A stretch of DNA of 64,000 nucleotides from Flavobacterium weaverense (GTDB taxonomy: Bacteria > Bacteroidota > Bacteroidia > Flavobacteriales > Flavobacteriaceae): NCBI RefSeq assembly GCF_003688495.1, contig NZ_REFH01000007.1:620001-684000 (forward strand), read 5' to 3'. Below, piece by piece: positions 52,186 through 62,015 of the stretch. The first letter of the stretch is position 1; every line of letters begins with the position of its first letter. Made by a program: the position numbers and the translations under genes. The notes beneath the pieces are model-generated. The model worked only from the letters and a program-made list of their open reading frames with translations, made no database searches and had not been told where the DNA came from.

Positions 52186-54345
52186 ATGAAAATCATTTTT
52201 ATCTTAAGTATCTTTCTAATAACGACAAGCTTATTCTCTCAGACTAATATTTCTGGAAAAGTTATTGATGAGAAAGGAAAAGCTGTTTCTGGTGTTAATG
52301 TTTTTATTGAAGGAACTTACGATGGTAGTTCGAGCGCTGAGGATGGTTCTTTTAGTTTTGAAACTAGTACAACTGGAAACCAAATTTTAGTGGCTAGTTT
52401 TCTTGTTTTCGAAACATTAAAAACTAAGATTGATGTTTCCAATTTTCAAAATATAATTTTAAAACTGAAAGACAACGTTAACGCATTGGATGCAGTGGTA
52501 ATTACAGCTGGAACTTTTGAATCCGGTGGGAAAGCAAAAGTCTCCGTTTTAAAACCTTTAGATATCGTCACTACTGCTGGTTCTGCGGGAAATATTATTG
52601 CAGCTCTGCAAACTTTACCTGGAACACAAAACGTAGGTGAGGACGGTAGATTATTTGTGCGTGGTGGAGAAGCTAACGAAACTCAAACATTTGTAGATGG
52701 CATTCGCGTATCACAACCGTATGGCGCTTCAGCTCAAAACGTACCTACTAGAGGTCGGTTTTCGCCTTTTTTATTCGACGGAATCTCATTTTCTACCGGT
52801 GGCTACTCTGCAGAATATGGTGAAGCTTTGTCCAGTGTTTTATTACTGAATACTAAAAACGAGGTTGATTTTAATAAAACCGAAATTTCCGTGATGACTG
52901 TGGGTTTAGGTTTAGGAAATACACAAAAATGGGACAAAAGTTCGTTGAGTGTAAATGGTTCTTACATTAATTTAGCGCCTTATCAATATATAGTGAAACA
53001 AAATGTGGACTGGAATAGCCCTTTTCAATCTTTATCTGGCGAGACTGTTTACCGTTATAACTTTACCAACGGAATTTTAAAAGTGTATGCCGCATTTGAT
53101 TCTTCAAAGTTTGATATCAATCAAGAAAATATAAATTCACCAAACAAAATAAGAGTAAATTTAAATAATAATAACTTCTATTTTAATACTTCTTACAAAG
53201 GAGTTTTTGGTAAAAACTGGCAATTAGTTTCAGGGATTAGTTATGGAAACAGCCAAAACAAAATTAAAGTTGACCTAGATGATATCGCTAATGCGGAAAA
53301 TGCAGCACATTTCAAATTTAAAGTAAGAAAAAATCTGTCAAATAGAATTAAAATGTCTTTTGGAGCTGACTATTTCATTACCAAATTTGGTGAAGACATC
53401 AGCTCAAATTCTGGAACTTTAAACTCGATTGGATACAATTCGAATATCGCAGCTGTATTCGCAGAATCAGATATTTTCTTTTCTAAAAAGCTAGCTGCTA
53501 AAGTAGGAGTGCGATTTTTACATAATGACTTGTTAGAAGAATCTGCATTTTCTCCCCGAATTTCATTAGCGTATAAAGTGGCAAAAAACAGTCAAGTATC
53601 ACTAGCGTACGGTGATTTTAGTCAAACTCCAAATTCTGATTATATCAAATATTCTAAATTTTACGAATTTGAAAGTGAGAAAGCATCGCATTATATTTTA
53701 AATTATCAGTTCAGCAAGAATGGAAAAACCTTAATTGCTGAAGCGTATTATAAAGCGTACAACAATTTAGTAAAATACAATACTCCAAGTATTCAGTATA
53801 ATTCTGATTTCAATAATGATGGATTTGGCTTTGCCAAAGGCTTAGATATATTTTGGAGAGACAGCGAATCAATTAAAAATTTAGAGTATTGGATTTCCTA
53901 TTCTTACATTGACTCGGAAAGAAATTATAAAAATTTCCCAACGCAAGCAACGCCAAATTTTATCGCAAATCACAGTTTGTCTTTGGTTACAAAATACTGG
54001 ATTGGAAGTTGGAAATCACAAATCGGATTTACTAATTCCTTTAGCACTGCAAGACCCTACAATAATCCTAACGAATTAGAATTTATGAATGGGAAAACTA
54101 AAGCGTATAATAACTTGAGCTTTAACTGGGCGTACTTACTATCACAACAAAAGATTTTGTATTTCTCTGTTTCCAATGTCTTGGGCACTCAGAATGTTTA
54201 TGGTTACGATTATGCAAAAAATCCCAATTCAAATGGTGTTTATAATCGGTCAGCGGTAACTCCGGCAGCAGATCGCTTCTTCTTCGTAGGCTTCTTTTGG
54301 ACATTAAGTGCAAATAAAAAAGATAATCAATTGAAGAATCTTTAA
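52186..54345 (+). CDS. TonB-dependent outer-membrane receptor
   Basis: 719 residues from ATG 52186, which begins a signal peptide (MKIIFILSIFLITTSLFSQ); a TTG 8 codons earlier falls on the -7 box. A carboxypeptidase-regulatory-like domain (~22-110: ISGKVIDEKGKAVSGVNVFI) precedes the plug (NVGEDGRLFVRGGEANETQTF) and the 22-strand barrel, which ends in FFWTLSANKKDN. The ligand is unknown. It heads a co-directional set with a secreted helical-repeat protein and a LytS/LytTR system, suggesting regulated uptake. Confidence 0.92.
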   Translation: MKIIFILSIFLITTSLFSQTNISGKVIDEKGKAVSGVNVFIEGTYDGSSSAEDGSFSFETSTTGNQILVASFLVFETLKTKIDVSNFQNIILKLKDNVNALDAVVITAGTFESGGKAKVSVLKPLDIVTTAGSAGNIIAALQTLPGTQNVGEDGRLFVRGGEANETQTFVDGIRVSQPYGASAQNVPTRGRFSPFLFDGISFSTGGYSAEYGEALSSVLLLNTKNEVDFNKTEISVMTVGLGLGNTQKWDKSSLSVNGSYINLAPYQYIVKQNVDWNSPFQSLSGETVYRYNFTNGILKVYAAFDSSKFDINQENINSPNKIRVNLNNNNFYFNTSYKGVFGKNWQLVSGISYGNSQNKIKVDLDDIANAENAAHFKFKVRKNLSNRIKMSFGADYFITKFGEDISSNSGTLNSIGYNSNIAAVFAESDIFFSKKLAAKVGVRFLHNDLLEESAFSPRISLAYKVAKNSQVSLAYGDFSQTPNSDYIKYSKFYEFESEKASHYILNYQFSKNGKTLIAEAYYKAYNNLVKYNTPSIQYNSDFNNDGFGFAKGLDIFWRDSESIKNLEYWISYSYIDSERNYKNFPTQATPNFIANHSLSLVTKYWIGSWKSQIGFTNSFSTARPYNNPNELEFMNGKTKAYNNLSFNWAYLLSQQKILYFSVSNVLGTQNVYGYDYAKNPNSNGVYNRSAVTPAADRFFFVGFFWTLSANKKDNQLKNL

Positions 54346-54608
54346 TTTGTAATTTTAAAGATTCTATTCTGTTAAGGAGTCAATTAGAATTAAATCGCCA
54401 TCGAGATCCTGCCGAAATCCTTTATCTCTTTCAGTTGAAAAGAGAATATTCATGCGCTACTTCATTTATTAATTTACAATTATACAATTCATCCTCAAAA
54501 TTCTACAGTTCAGTAAGTAAAAGTTTTAGAAGAGTTGATTCCGCAATACTTTTGAAATAGAAATAAAGAAAACAACAATAAAAAATAATCCTTTAACAAC
54601 TAGAAATC

Positions 54609-55229
54609 ATGACTAAAATTATTACTACCATCGCATTTTTTGTTTGCAGCTTATTATCGGCTCAAAGCCAATTTGAACAAGGTATGGGAAAAGCATTCCA
54701 GCTTTGGGGACAAGGTAAAAACAGTGAAGCATCTGATATGTTTGAAAGAATTTCGGCTGCAGAAAAAACAAGTTGGTTACCTAATTACTATGTAGCATTG
54801 ATAAATACAACAGCAGCTTTCCAAACCAAAGATAAAGAGCAAATTAATTTATTATTGGCAAAAGCACAAAAAGCGCTAGATTTTGAAATGGTGAAAAACC
54901 CCAACAATGCTGAATTACTAGTAGTGCAAGCAATGATTCATACAGCATGGATTGCTTTTGATCCAATGACAAATGGACAAAAATTATCTGGAAAAGTAAT
55001 GGAATTGTATGCTAAAGCTCAAGCAATTGCTCCAGAGAACCCTAGAGTTATTTTCGAAAAAGCGGAATTTGAAATTGGTGCTGCTAAATTTTGGGGAACA
55101 GATACAAAACCAATGTGCGCACAAATTGAAAAAGCTATTGGACTTTTTGCTACTTTTAAACCTGAAACAGCTTTTTCTCCAACATGGGGATTAGATAGAG
55201 CGACAGTCGCTGCAGCGAATTGCAAATAA
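54609..55229 (+). CDS. secreted tetratricopeptide-like protein
   Basis: 206 residues with a signal (FFVCSLLSAQS). The mature part is helical and TPR-like: FQLWGQGKNSEASDMFERIS, AKAQAIAPENPRVIFEKAEF in parts. Periplasmic or outer-membrane-associated partner of the receptor encoded upstream is plausible from gene order only. The stop overlaps the kinase's upstream region closely (the kinase ATG is 12 bp after it), so the two are probably co-translated. Confidence 0.8.
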   Translation: MTKIITTIAFFVCSLLSAQSQFEQGMGKAFQLWGQGKNSEASDMFERISAAEKTSWLPNYYVALINTTAAFQTKDKEQINLLLAKAQKALDFEMVKNPNNAELLVVQAMIHTAWIAFDPMTNGQKLSGKVMELYAKAQAIAPENPRVIFEKAEFEIGAAKFWGTDTKPMCAQIEKAIGLFATFKPETAFSPTWGLDRATVAAANCK

Positions 55230-55240
55230 CAGAACAGATA

Positions 55241-56596
55241 ATGGAAAATCAAAAAATCAAGATATTTACAGATTTTAGCAAAGGGTCGAAAGTTTGTTTA
55301 AAGATCAGCTTAATTTTTACTTTAGTATTTTCAATAGTTCAAATGAATTTTGAATTGGAAAATGTACTTAGAACGTTCTTGATAAGTTCGCTATATTCTT
55401 TTGGAATTGGTTTTGGTAATGGAATGATTAATGTATTTCTAGATCGAAAGTGGGACTGGCTAGAGCAAACTAATCTTCGAGTATATTTTGGGATAATTAC
55501 AACTATAGTGTATACAGTTCCTGTTGTTTTGTTAATTGACTATATCACTTTTGTTATTTTCCAAAATTTAGAAACTGATCAGTTTTTCAGCGAAAGAATG
55601 ATTTTTGTGCACCTATTTTATATTGTTTTATCACTAGGTGTTTCTGTTTTTATACATGCCAGAAGTTTTATGGTTAACTGGAAACACGCATCGAAAAGAG
55701 AGGTCATTGAGCATAAAATTATAGCTGGAACTGCTTCGGCCAAGTTTGAAAGTTTGAAAAACCAAATTGATCCTCATTTTCTTTTTAATAGTCTTAATGT
55801 TTTAAGTTCATTGATTGAAGAAAATCCAGAAAACGCCCAGCGATTTACAACATCATTATCTAAAGTTTATCGCTACGTTTTAGAACAAAAAGATAAAGAA
55901 TTAGTAAGCGTTGCTGAAGAATTGGCTTTCGCCAAAACCTATATGAACTTATTAAAAATGCGCTTTGAAAATAGTCTTTTTTATGAATTGCCAGCAACAC
56001 CTATAAATCCCGATGCTAAAGTGGTACCACTTTCATTACAGCTTTTATTAGAAAACACGGTAAAGCATAATGTAGTTAGCGAGCAACGACCGCTACATAT
56101 CAGAATATTTATTGAAGATGGCTACTTAGTTGTAGAAAATGATTATCAAAAAAAGGAAGTTTTGAAAGAGCGCCAAGGTGTTGGACTTGAGAATATTATT
56201 AATCGTTATGCGATTATCACGAATAGAAATGTTCGTATTGAACAGAATGAAAAGATTTTTGCCGTAAAAATACCGGTTTTAACTAAACAAATTACAGTTA
56301 TGGAAACAAGAACTAAACACAATGAAGACAACTCCTACTACCACGCTAAAAAACACGTAGAGGAAATAAAAGGATTTTATGGAAACTTAATATCCTACTG
56401 CTGCGTTATCCCATTCCTAATCTACATCAATTTAACTTATTCGCCACATTTTCATTGGTTTTGGTTTTCTGCTGCTGGATGGGGTTTTGGAGTGATAATG
56501 CACGCTTTAAAAATTTTTGGATATGGGACTCATTGGGAAGAGCGAAAGATTAGAGATATTATGCAAAAGCAAAATAGCAATGAGTCTTTTAAATAA
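55241..56596 (+). CDS. LytS-type membrane histidine kinase with C-terminal 2TM domain
   Basis: 451 residues from ATG 55241 (MENQKIKIFTDF); a start 7 codons upstream overlaps the previous gene and is less likely. Four membrane segments (~20-145), then a His_kinase domain with H179 in NQIDPHFLFNSLNVLSSL and an ATPase domain (LLLENTVKHNVV, GVGLENIINRY). The last ~90 residues are a separate 2TM domain (EIKGFYGNLISYC, FWFSAAGWGFGVIMHALKIF) homologous to the stand-alone 2TM protein encoded next. It would phosphorylate the LytTR regulator at 57162. Confidence 0.9.
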   Translation: MENQKIKIFTDFSKGSKVCLKISLIFTLVFSIVQMNFELENVLRTFLISSLYSFGIGFGNGMINVFLDRKWDWLEQTNLRVYFGIITTIVYTVPVVLLIDYITFVIFQNLETDQFFSERMIFVHLFYIVLSLGVSVFIHARSFMVNWKHASKREVIEHKIIAGTASAKFESLKNQIDPHFLFNSLNVLSSLIEENPENAQRFTTSLSKVYRYVLEQKDKELVSVAEELAFAKTYMNLLKMRFENSLFYELPATPINPDAKVVPLSLQLLLENTVKHNVVSEQRPLHIRIFIEDGYLVVENDYQKKEVLKERQGVGLENIINRYAIITNRNVRIEQNEKIFAVKIPVLTKQITVMETRTKHNEDNSYYHAKKHVEEIKGFYGNLISYCCVIPFLIYINLTYSPHFHWFWFSAAGWGFGVIMHALKIFGYGTHWEERKIRDIMQKQNSNESFK

Positions 56597-56753
56597 ATTT
56601 GAGTCAAAATTCATAAAAAGTCAACTAAAGTAATGTTTCATGTACGAGTTGAAAGTTATTATTTTAATGCATTATGTTGACAAGCATTGGATAGAAAAAA
56701 AGAATAGCACAAGAAAAATAGTAGTAGATACTAAAATATAAAATATAGTAGAG

Positions 56754-57107
56754 ATGAAAAGATTAGACGATAGAATGTACAATAGTGATCAATTTGATAG
56801 AAATAATCCTGATCCACAATACGAGATTGCATATAAAAGAGTAAAAAAAATTAAAGGATTTTACACGCATGTAATGGTTTACATTTTAGTGAATGCTTTT
56901 CTAATCATATTAAGCACAAGTGGGCAGTCTTTTCAAAATGGTGATTTTTTGAATTGGGAAACATATTCTACGGCATTCTTTTGGGGAATTGGACTTTTAG
57001 CACACGGATTATCGGTTTTTGGAAGAAGTCTGTTTTTTGACCAAGATTGGGAACAGAAAAAAATTAAAGAATTTATGGAGAAAGAAAAGAGTACGAAATG
57101 GGAATAA
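56754..57107 (+). CDS. 2TM-domain protein
   Basis: 117 residues with two membrane helices (~45-65 and ~85-107), the 2TM domain: KKIKGFYTHVMVYILVNAFL, then a short loop and FFWGIGLLAHGLSVFGRSLF. Charged termini lie on the cytoplasmic side by the positive-inside rule. It is the free-standing version of the domain ending the LytS-type kinase upstream and precedes the LytTR regulator, so it probably modulates that kinase in the membrane. Confidence 0.88.
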   Translation: MKRLDDRMYNSDQFDRNNPDPQYEIAYKRVKKIKGFYTHVMVYILVNAFLIILSTSGQSFQNGDFLNWETYSTAFFWGIGLLAHGLSVFGRSLFFDQDWEQKKIKEFMEKEKSTKWE

Positions 57108-57161
57108 TGTGTATCCAATTTTTAAATTAATTTTGATTTTAATTAAGAGATATTTTTTATA

Positions 57162-57932
57162 ATGACAACAATCATAATCGAAGACGAAAAGCCAGCTGCA
57201 AGATTACTACAAAGAAAACTGCAAAAACTCGCTATAGAAGTAGGAGTGATGCTTCATTCCGTAGAAGAGGCTATTGAGTGGTTTTCAAATAATGAACATC
57301 CAGATTTAATTTTTTTAGACATTCAACTATCGGACGGATTATCATTTGAAATTTTTGAACATTTTGCGTCGCTTCATGAAACTATAAACAGTGCTGTGAT
57401 TTTCACCACGGCTTACGATGAATATGCTTTGAGAGCATTTAAATTGAATAGCGTTGATTATCTTTTAAAACCTATTGACGAAGACGATTTGGAAATTGCA
57501 GTTTCTAAATTTAAATCGAGACTACCCAAACAAGAATTGGTACAATTTGATTTTGAACAAATAAAAAAAATGCTGTCGAACCCATTTGAGAAAACATTTA
57601 AAAAACGTTTTACAGTTAAAATAGGCCAACTGTTAAAAGTGGTTTTAATTGAAGAAATTGAATGCTTTTATAGTGAAAATAAAGGAACGTATATTCACAC
57701 TTTTGACAATAGGGATTACCTAGTGGATTGCACACTGGAGATTTTAGAGCAAGAGTTGGACGAGTCAAACTTCTTTAGAGTTAGTAGGAAATTTATAATT
57801 TCACTCAAAGCAATTAAGGAAATAGTTGTGCACAGCAACTCTCGATTAAAGATTATTTTGCCAACTTATAAAGAAGATGAGGTAATAGTAAGTAGGGAAA
57901 AAGTATCTGATTTTAAAGCTTGGATTGGTTAA
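57162..57932 (+). CDS. LytTR-family response regulator
   Basis: 256 residues. The receiver (1-~120) has E7/D8 (IIEDEKPAAR), phospho-acceptor D53 (LIFLDIQLSDGLS), T in FTTAYDEYALRAF and K in LLKPIDEDD. The LytTR DNA-binding domain (~150-256) shows RFTVKIGQLLKVVLIEEIEC, YLVDCTLEILEQEL and FFRVSRKFIISLKAI, in parts. It is the presumed target of the LytS-type kinase 600 bp upstream. It is the only transcription-factor-type output in the window. Confidence 0.94.
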   Translation: MTTIIIEDEKPAARLLQRKLQKLAIEVGVMLHSVEEAIEWFSNNEHPDLIFLDIQLSDGLSFEIFEHFASLHETINSAVIFTTAYDEYALRAFKLNSVDYLLKPIDEDDLEIAVSKFKSRLPKQELVQFDFEQIKKMLSNPFEKTFKKRFTVKIGQLLKVVLIEEIECFYSENKGTYIHTFDNRDYLVDCTLEILEQELDESNFFRVSRKFIISLKAIKEIVVHSNSRLKIILPTYKEDEVIVSREKVSDFKAWIG

Positions 57933-57947
57933 TTTATAACCATAAAA

Positions 57948-58016
57948 AAACTGCTTCAAAAACTTTGAAAAATTACTCACTTAAGAATATTTTTTCAGCA
58001 GTCTTTGAAGCAGTTT
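57948..58016. terminator. wide-loop inverted repeat between convergent genes
   Basis: AAACTGCTTCAAA (57948-57960) pairs with TTTGAAGCAGTTT (58004-58016) over a 43-nt loop, between the LytTR gene (+) and the CsbD gene (-). The loop is too long for a standard terminator, so termination is only a tentative role. Confidence 0.4.
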
Positions 58017-58039
58017 GTATTTGTAATAGAAGTTTAAAA

Positions 58040-58222
58040 TTAATCAAATAATGATTTAATTTCTTTTTCTGTCTTACCTAATTTTTGCTGTAATTTCCCC
58101 CACATTTCATCTTCTTTACCTTCTTCGTAAAGCAAATCATCGTCAGTTAAGTCAGCGTATTTTTGTTTTAATTTTCCTTTAAACTCATTCCAGTTTCCTT
58201 CAATCTCTTTTGAATTTGGCAT
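58040..58222 (-). CDS. CsbD-family stress protein
   Basis: 60 residues, the full CsbD-type fold: [20 protein letters not shown], then [20 protein letters not shown]. In other bacteria such small hydrophilic proteins are induced by general stress; the molecular function is unknown. Single gene, flanked by ~200-bp AT-rich regions. Confidence 0.9.
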   Translation of the reverse strand: MPNSKEIEGNWNEFKGKLKQKYADLTDDDLLYEEGKEDEMWGKLQQKLGKTEKEIKSLFD

Positions 58223-58436
58223 AATTTCTATGTTTTAAATTACTAATTGTTGTTTTACAAATTTCAGGAATTACTACACATATTCTATTATAGAATTAAA
58301 ATTTACTTTTATATAATTTTTGGTTTTTGTAAAAAGCAGACTATTAATTAGTTAAATAATCGAATTAAATAAAAGAGTTCAATTATATGGTAATAAGCAA
58401 AGTAAGTATTTAATATAGATTCTATCTATTGCCGTT

Positions 58437-59210
58437 TTAGACCTTAAAAGTGGTTTTTCTAATAGCAATTAGTACAAAAATCAGTACGCTGTAGACTATG
58501 AAAAAAGGAACAATGAATTCTATTAAACCTAGTTGTAACATTATTGCTATTATCAATAATTGAAAACCTAATCCATAAAGACTCACCAAAGTCATAAACC
58601 AGTTAGGGAATGTTTTTACCTTGTAAGCGTCGCTGTCTAAAGTATGAATTATTTTATCAAAAGCTCCATAAACAATTGTATAAATTAAGAACAAAATATC
58701 AACTGATTTTTGATTTTCCCCAGGTAAAGCGCGAGGTGATTTATATTCAAAAATTTTACTTGTTGTATCGCCACCCACAGATTTATTTCTTAAAATAACG
58801 TAGTAATAATTGTATAAAGTTCCCTGCAATTGAATGCAAATAAATGCTAGAATAGTAAGCCAAATACTTGCGTTTGAAACATAGCAAATAGTTATTAAAA
58901 ACATGAAATTTAAAATGATGTCAAATACGCTATCGAGATAGCGACCAGTGTAAGACGGCGTGTTTTTTAATCGCGCTAATTCACCATCTGCAGCATCAAT
59001 AATTGATTTCAATATTATGAAAAAGCCAGCTAATAAATACTGATTTTGCAAAATAAAGTAAATTGCAATTAAGCCACAAATACCAAAAACTAGCGTAACA
59101 TGAATAGCAGTGAAGCGCGTATTTTTAAGTTGGTTAGCGATGAAATTTCCAATAGGCCTTCCGTAATCTGATAAATCTAAAAATTTATCTTGAGGAGCTA
59201 GTTTAGACAT
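58437..59210 (-). CDS. CDP-alcohol phosphatidyltransferase family protein
   Basis: 257 residues, about six membrane helices. The complete catalytic motif D-x2-D-G-x2-A-R-x8-G-x3-D-x3-D is visible as DAADGELARL...GRYLDSVFD. It would transfer a phosphoalcohol group from a CDP-alcohol to an acceptor alcohol, as in phospholipid or inositol-phosphate synthesis; the substrate cannot be told. It is 107 bp from the divergent-strand COX15 gene's end and on the same strand, with no sign of an operon. Confidence 0.9.
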   Translation of the reverse strand: MSKLAPQDKFLDLSDYGRPIGNFIANQLKNTRFTAIHVTLVFGICGLIAIYFILQNQYLLAGFFIILKSIIDAADGELARLKNTPSYTGRYLDSVFDIILNFMFLITICYVSNASIWLTILAFICIQLQGTLYNYYYVILRNKSVGGDTTSKIFEYKSPRALPGENQKSVDILFLIYTIVYGAFDKIIHTLDSDAYKVKTFPNWFMTLVSLYGLGFQLLIIAIMLQLGLIEFIVPFFIVYSVLIFVLIAIRKTTFKV

Positions 59211-59317
59211 TTAAGTTTGTAAGCAAAGAAATGTGACAATATAGTCTTGTTGTATTTTTGGTTTTGTATTATTTTACAACATGTAAAAGTAGTTTATTTA
59301 TTGAACTACTGTTATTT

Positions 59318-60340
59318 CTATTTAGATAATCGATGTAAAGTGAAAGTCATTGCTGTCAATAAAAAGAATGCCATTACCTGATGCACTAATCCTAGCCATA
59401 AAGGAACTCCATATAATAAAGTGAAAACTCCTAATGCGAATTGTAAAAATACAAAAATAACTAAAGTGTTAATACCACGTTTTTGAACTGCTGAAAGTAT
59501 GTATTTCTTACTTCTGAAAAATAATGCTACAATTAATGCTACTACAAAATAAGCCATCGTTCTATGTACAAATTGAACGCCACTTTTACCTTCTACTAGA
59601 TTTAGAAACAACGTTTTTTGTTCGATGAACACACTGTCATGAATAAATTGTCCGTCACTCATTAATGGCCAGTGATTATGAATTAAACCAGCATTTAAAC
59701 CAGCAACAAAACCTCCGTATATAATTTGCAAAATTAGCAGTACTAATGAAACTCTTGCTAAATTTCGTAACGGAACTATAACTGCATTTTTATTAGGATA
59801 GATCAAGTCTAAAGCTACCCAAAGTGTATAGGCAAAAGTGATAAACGCAAAAGTTAGGTGTAAGGCTAATCTAAAATGACTTACGTCTGGATCCTCAATT
59901 AATCCGCTTTTTACCATGAACCAACCAAGGAATCCTTGAAAAGCTCCCATAAAAAGTAACACTACACATTTCTTGATTGTAGCAGTTGAAAGTTGTTTTT
60001 TAAATAAAAAGTAAAGAAATGGAATTATAAAAACCATACCTATTATTCTTCCTATAAAACGGTGAAACCATTCCCAAAAATAGATAAACTTATAATCGCT
60101 AAGTGTAAAATCGTTATGGATATTGATTTTTTGATATTCTGGGAATTTCTTGTATTCTTCGAAAGTCTGTAGCCATTTTGCTTCCGTAAGTGGTGGAAAA
60201 GTGTCGGTTACTAAATGCCAATCGGTCATTGATAAACCTGAATTGGTTAGCCTAGTAATTCCTCCTACTACAACCATAATAAACAATAACAAACAACCTG
60301 ATAACAACCAGATGATCACGAAATTATTCTCTTTTTTCAT
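59318..60340 (-). CDS. ctaA: heme A synthase (COX15/CtaA)
   Basis: 340 residues, eight membrane segments, the two-bundle form. Heme/cofactor histidines lie in EWFHRFIGRIIG, VSHFRLALHLTF, QFVHRTMAYFVV and GLVHQVMAFFLL. The acidic residue near the first His pair (EWFH) is also conserved. It oxidises the C8 methyl of heme O to make heme A for the aa3-type cytochrome oxidase. It starts ~50 bp from the CCA-adding gene's 3' end on the same strand. Confidence 0.93.
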   Translation of the reverse strand: MKKENNFVIIWLLSGCLLLFIMVVVGGITRLTNSGLSMTDWHLVTDTFPPLTEAKWLQTFEEYKKFPEYQKINIHNDFTLSDYKFIYFWEWFHRFIGRIIGMVFIIPFLYFLFKKQLSTATIKKCVVLLFMGAFQGFLGWFMVKSGLIEDPDVSHFRLALHLTFAFITFAYTLWVALDLIYPNKNAVIVPLRNLARVSLVLLILQIIYGGFVAGLNAGLIHNHWPLMSDGQFIHDSVFIEQKTLFLNLVEGKSGVQFVHRTMAYFVVALIVALFFRSKKYILSAVQKRGINTLVIFVFLQFALGVFTLLYGVPLWLGLVHQVMAFFLLTAMTFTLHRLSK

Positions 60341-60390
60341 TACTCAAATTAATTTATGCAAAGATATTTGAAATACAATTATTTCTCAAT

Positions 60391-61812
60391 TCAACAAGCG
60401 TTAATCTTTAGCCCAATTTTTGCAGCTCTTTTCAGCATAAACTGATATGCAGCTTGATATTCATTTGGTATTTCACCTTCTAATATAGCTTCTTTAATCG
60501 CTTCCTTCAACATTCCAATTTCTTTTGAAGGTTTCAAATTAAAGAGCTGCATAATTTCCTCACCAGAAATAGGCGGTTGAAAATTGCGAACTTGGTCACG
60601 CTCTTCTACTTCCACAATTTTCTTTCGAACAATTTCAAAATTATTATGGTATTTCTTGAACTTGCTTGGATTTTTAGTCGTGATATCAGCTTCGCATAAG
60701 ATCATTAAATTCTCCACATCTTCACCCGCATCAAATACTAAACGGCGCACTGCTGAGTCTGTTACGGTGTCTTGTGATAAAACGATTGGTCTAGAACTCA
60801 TCATAACCATTTTTTGCACAAATTTCATTTTGTGATTTAATGGCATATGGAGTCGTTCAAATATTTTCTTAGCCATTTTTCCACCTAGAAATTCGTGACC
60901 ATGAAATGTCCAACCTTGTTTTTTATTAAAACGTTTGGTGGGAGCTTTTCCAATATCGTGAAGTAATGCTGACCAGCGCAGCCACACATCATCAGTATTT
61001 GGACAAATGTTATCGACGACCTCTAAGGTGTGGTAGAAATTATTTTTGTGTGTGTGGCCTTCTATTTCCTCTACTTGATTTAAAGCAGTAAGTTCAGGTA
61101 AAATAATATCTAGTAGTCCCGTTTTGAATAATAACAAAAATCCAATTGATGGCTTATCCGTCGAAAGGATTTTATTCAATTCTTCAACAATACGTTCTCC
61201 CGATATAATCTTAATTCGCTCTGCGTTTTTTGCAATAGATTTTAAAGAGTTTTCTTCAATTTCGAAACCCAATTGATTAGCAAAACGGATACCTCGCAAC
61301 ATTCGAAGCGGATCATCAGAGAAAGTGATGTCAGGATCTAATGGTGTTTTTATTATTTTATTTTCTAAATCAGCTAAACCATTGAAAGGATCGGAAAGAT
61401 CGCCAAAATTTTCAGCGTTTAAAGATAATGCCAAAGCGTTAATGGTGAAATCTCTTCTGTTTTGGTCGTCTTCAAGGGTTCCATTTTCAACTACTGGATT
61501 TCTGCTTTCAAAATGATAGGACTCTTTTCGGGCGCCAACAAATTCGATCTCTGTATCTTCAAATCGCAACATTGCTGTGCCATAGGTTTTGAAAACTTGC
61601 ACTTTAGGTTTTTTTGGAAGCAATTCAGATACTTTTAAAGCTAGTTCGATTCCGCTACCTACGGCAACAACATCGATATCCTTTTTAAAGTCTCTTTTCA
61701 AAATCAAATCCCGCACAAAACCTCCAATAACATAACTATCAATGTTAAGTTCTTGGGAAGCTTGAGAGATAACTTTGAATATTTTACTGTGTAAAGCTTG
61801 TTTGTAGTTCAT
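60391..61812 (-). CDS. cca: CCA-adding tRNA nucleotidyltransferase with HD domain
   Basis: 473 residues from ATG 61812 ([13 protein letters not shown]); a start 5 codons upstream (61827) is possible but less typical. The polymerase head has GGFVRDLIL and DIDVVAVG (the catalytic DxD), then [11 protein letters not shown] and [12 protein letters not shown]. The HD domain has [13 protein letters not shown] and [13 protein letters not shown]. It adds and repairs the CCA end of tRNAs. The three tRNA-Glu genes in this window do not encode CCA, so it is needed for them. Confidence 0.93.
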   Translation of the reverse strand: MNYKQALHSKIFKVISQASQELNIDSYVIGGFVRDLILKRDFKKDIDVVAVGSGIELALKVSELLPKKPKVQVFKTYGTAMLRFEDTEIEFVGARKESYHFESRNPVVENGTLEDDQNRRDFTINALALSLNAENFGDLSDPFNGLADLENKIIKTPLDPDITFSDDPLRMLRGIRFANQLGFEIEENSLKSIAKNAERIKIISGERIVEELNKILSTDKPSIGFLLLFKTGLLDIILPELTALNQVEEIEGHTHKNNFYHTLEVVDNICPNTDDVWLRWSALLHDIGKAPTKRFNKKQGWTFHGHEFLGGKMAKKIFERLHMPLNHKMKFVQKMVMMSSRPIVLSQDTVTDSAVRRLVFDAGEDVENLMILCEADITTKNPSKFKKYHNNFEIVRKKIVEVEERDQVRNFQPPISGEEIMQLFNLKPSKEIGMLKEAIKEAILEGEIPNEYQAAYQFMLKRAAKIGLKINAC

Positions 61813-61822
61813 GTTGTTTTTT

Positions 61823-62009
61823 ACCACGAATTCACGAATTAATTTTTTGAATCTATAATGCGTTTACATTCTAAAGATCTTAGATTGAAATTACCGAGTA
61901 TAGCCAATTTGTTTTTAGATACTTTTAAATAGTTTAAACATTGGTTTTAATGACTTTTGTTGAAACAATCGACAGTTATATCTTAAAAAATTTTGTGAAT
62001 TTGTGAATA
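61823..62009. repeat. 185-bp region with degenerate inverted ends (possible MITE-like element)
   Basis: The left end (61823-61850, ACCACGAATTCACGAATTAA...) and the right end (61983-62009, TTAAAAAATTTTGTGAATTTG...) are imperfect inverted repeats sharing AAAAAATT and GTGAATT(C/T)GTG. The ~130-bp interior has no gene. The element fills the space between cca and the TsaC gene. The ends resemble dispersed flavobacterial intergenic text I recall (ccacgaattcacgaatt), unchecked. Confidence 0.45.
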
Positions 62010-62015
62010 CTATTT

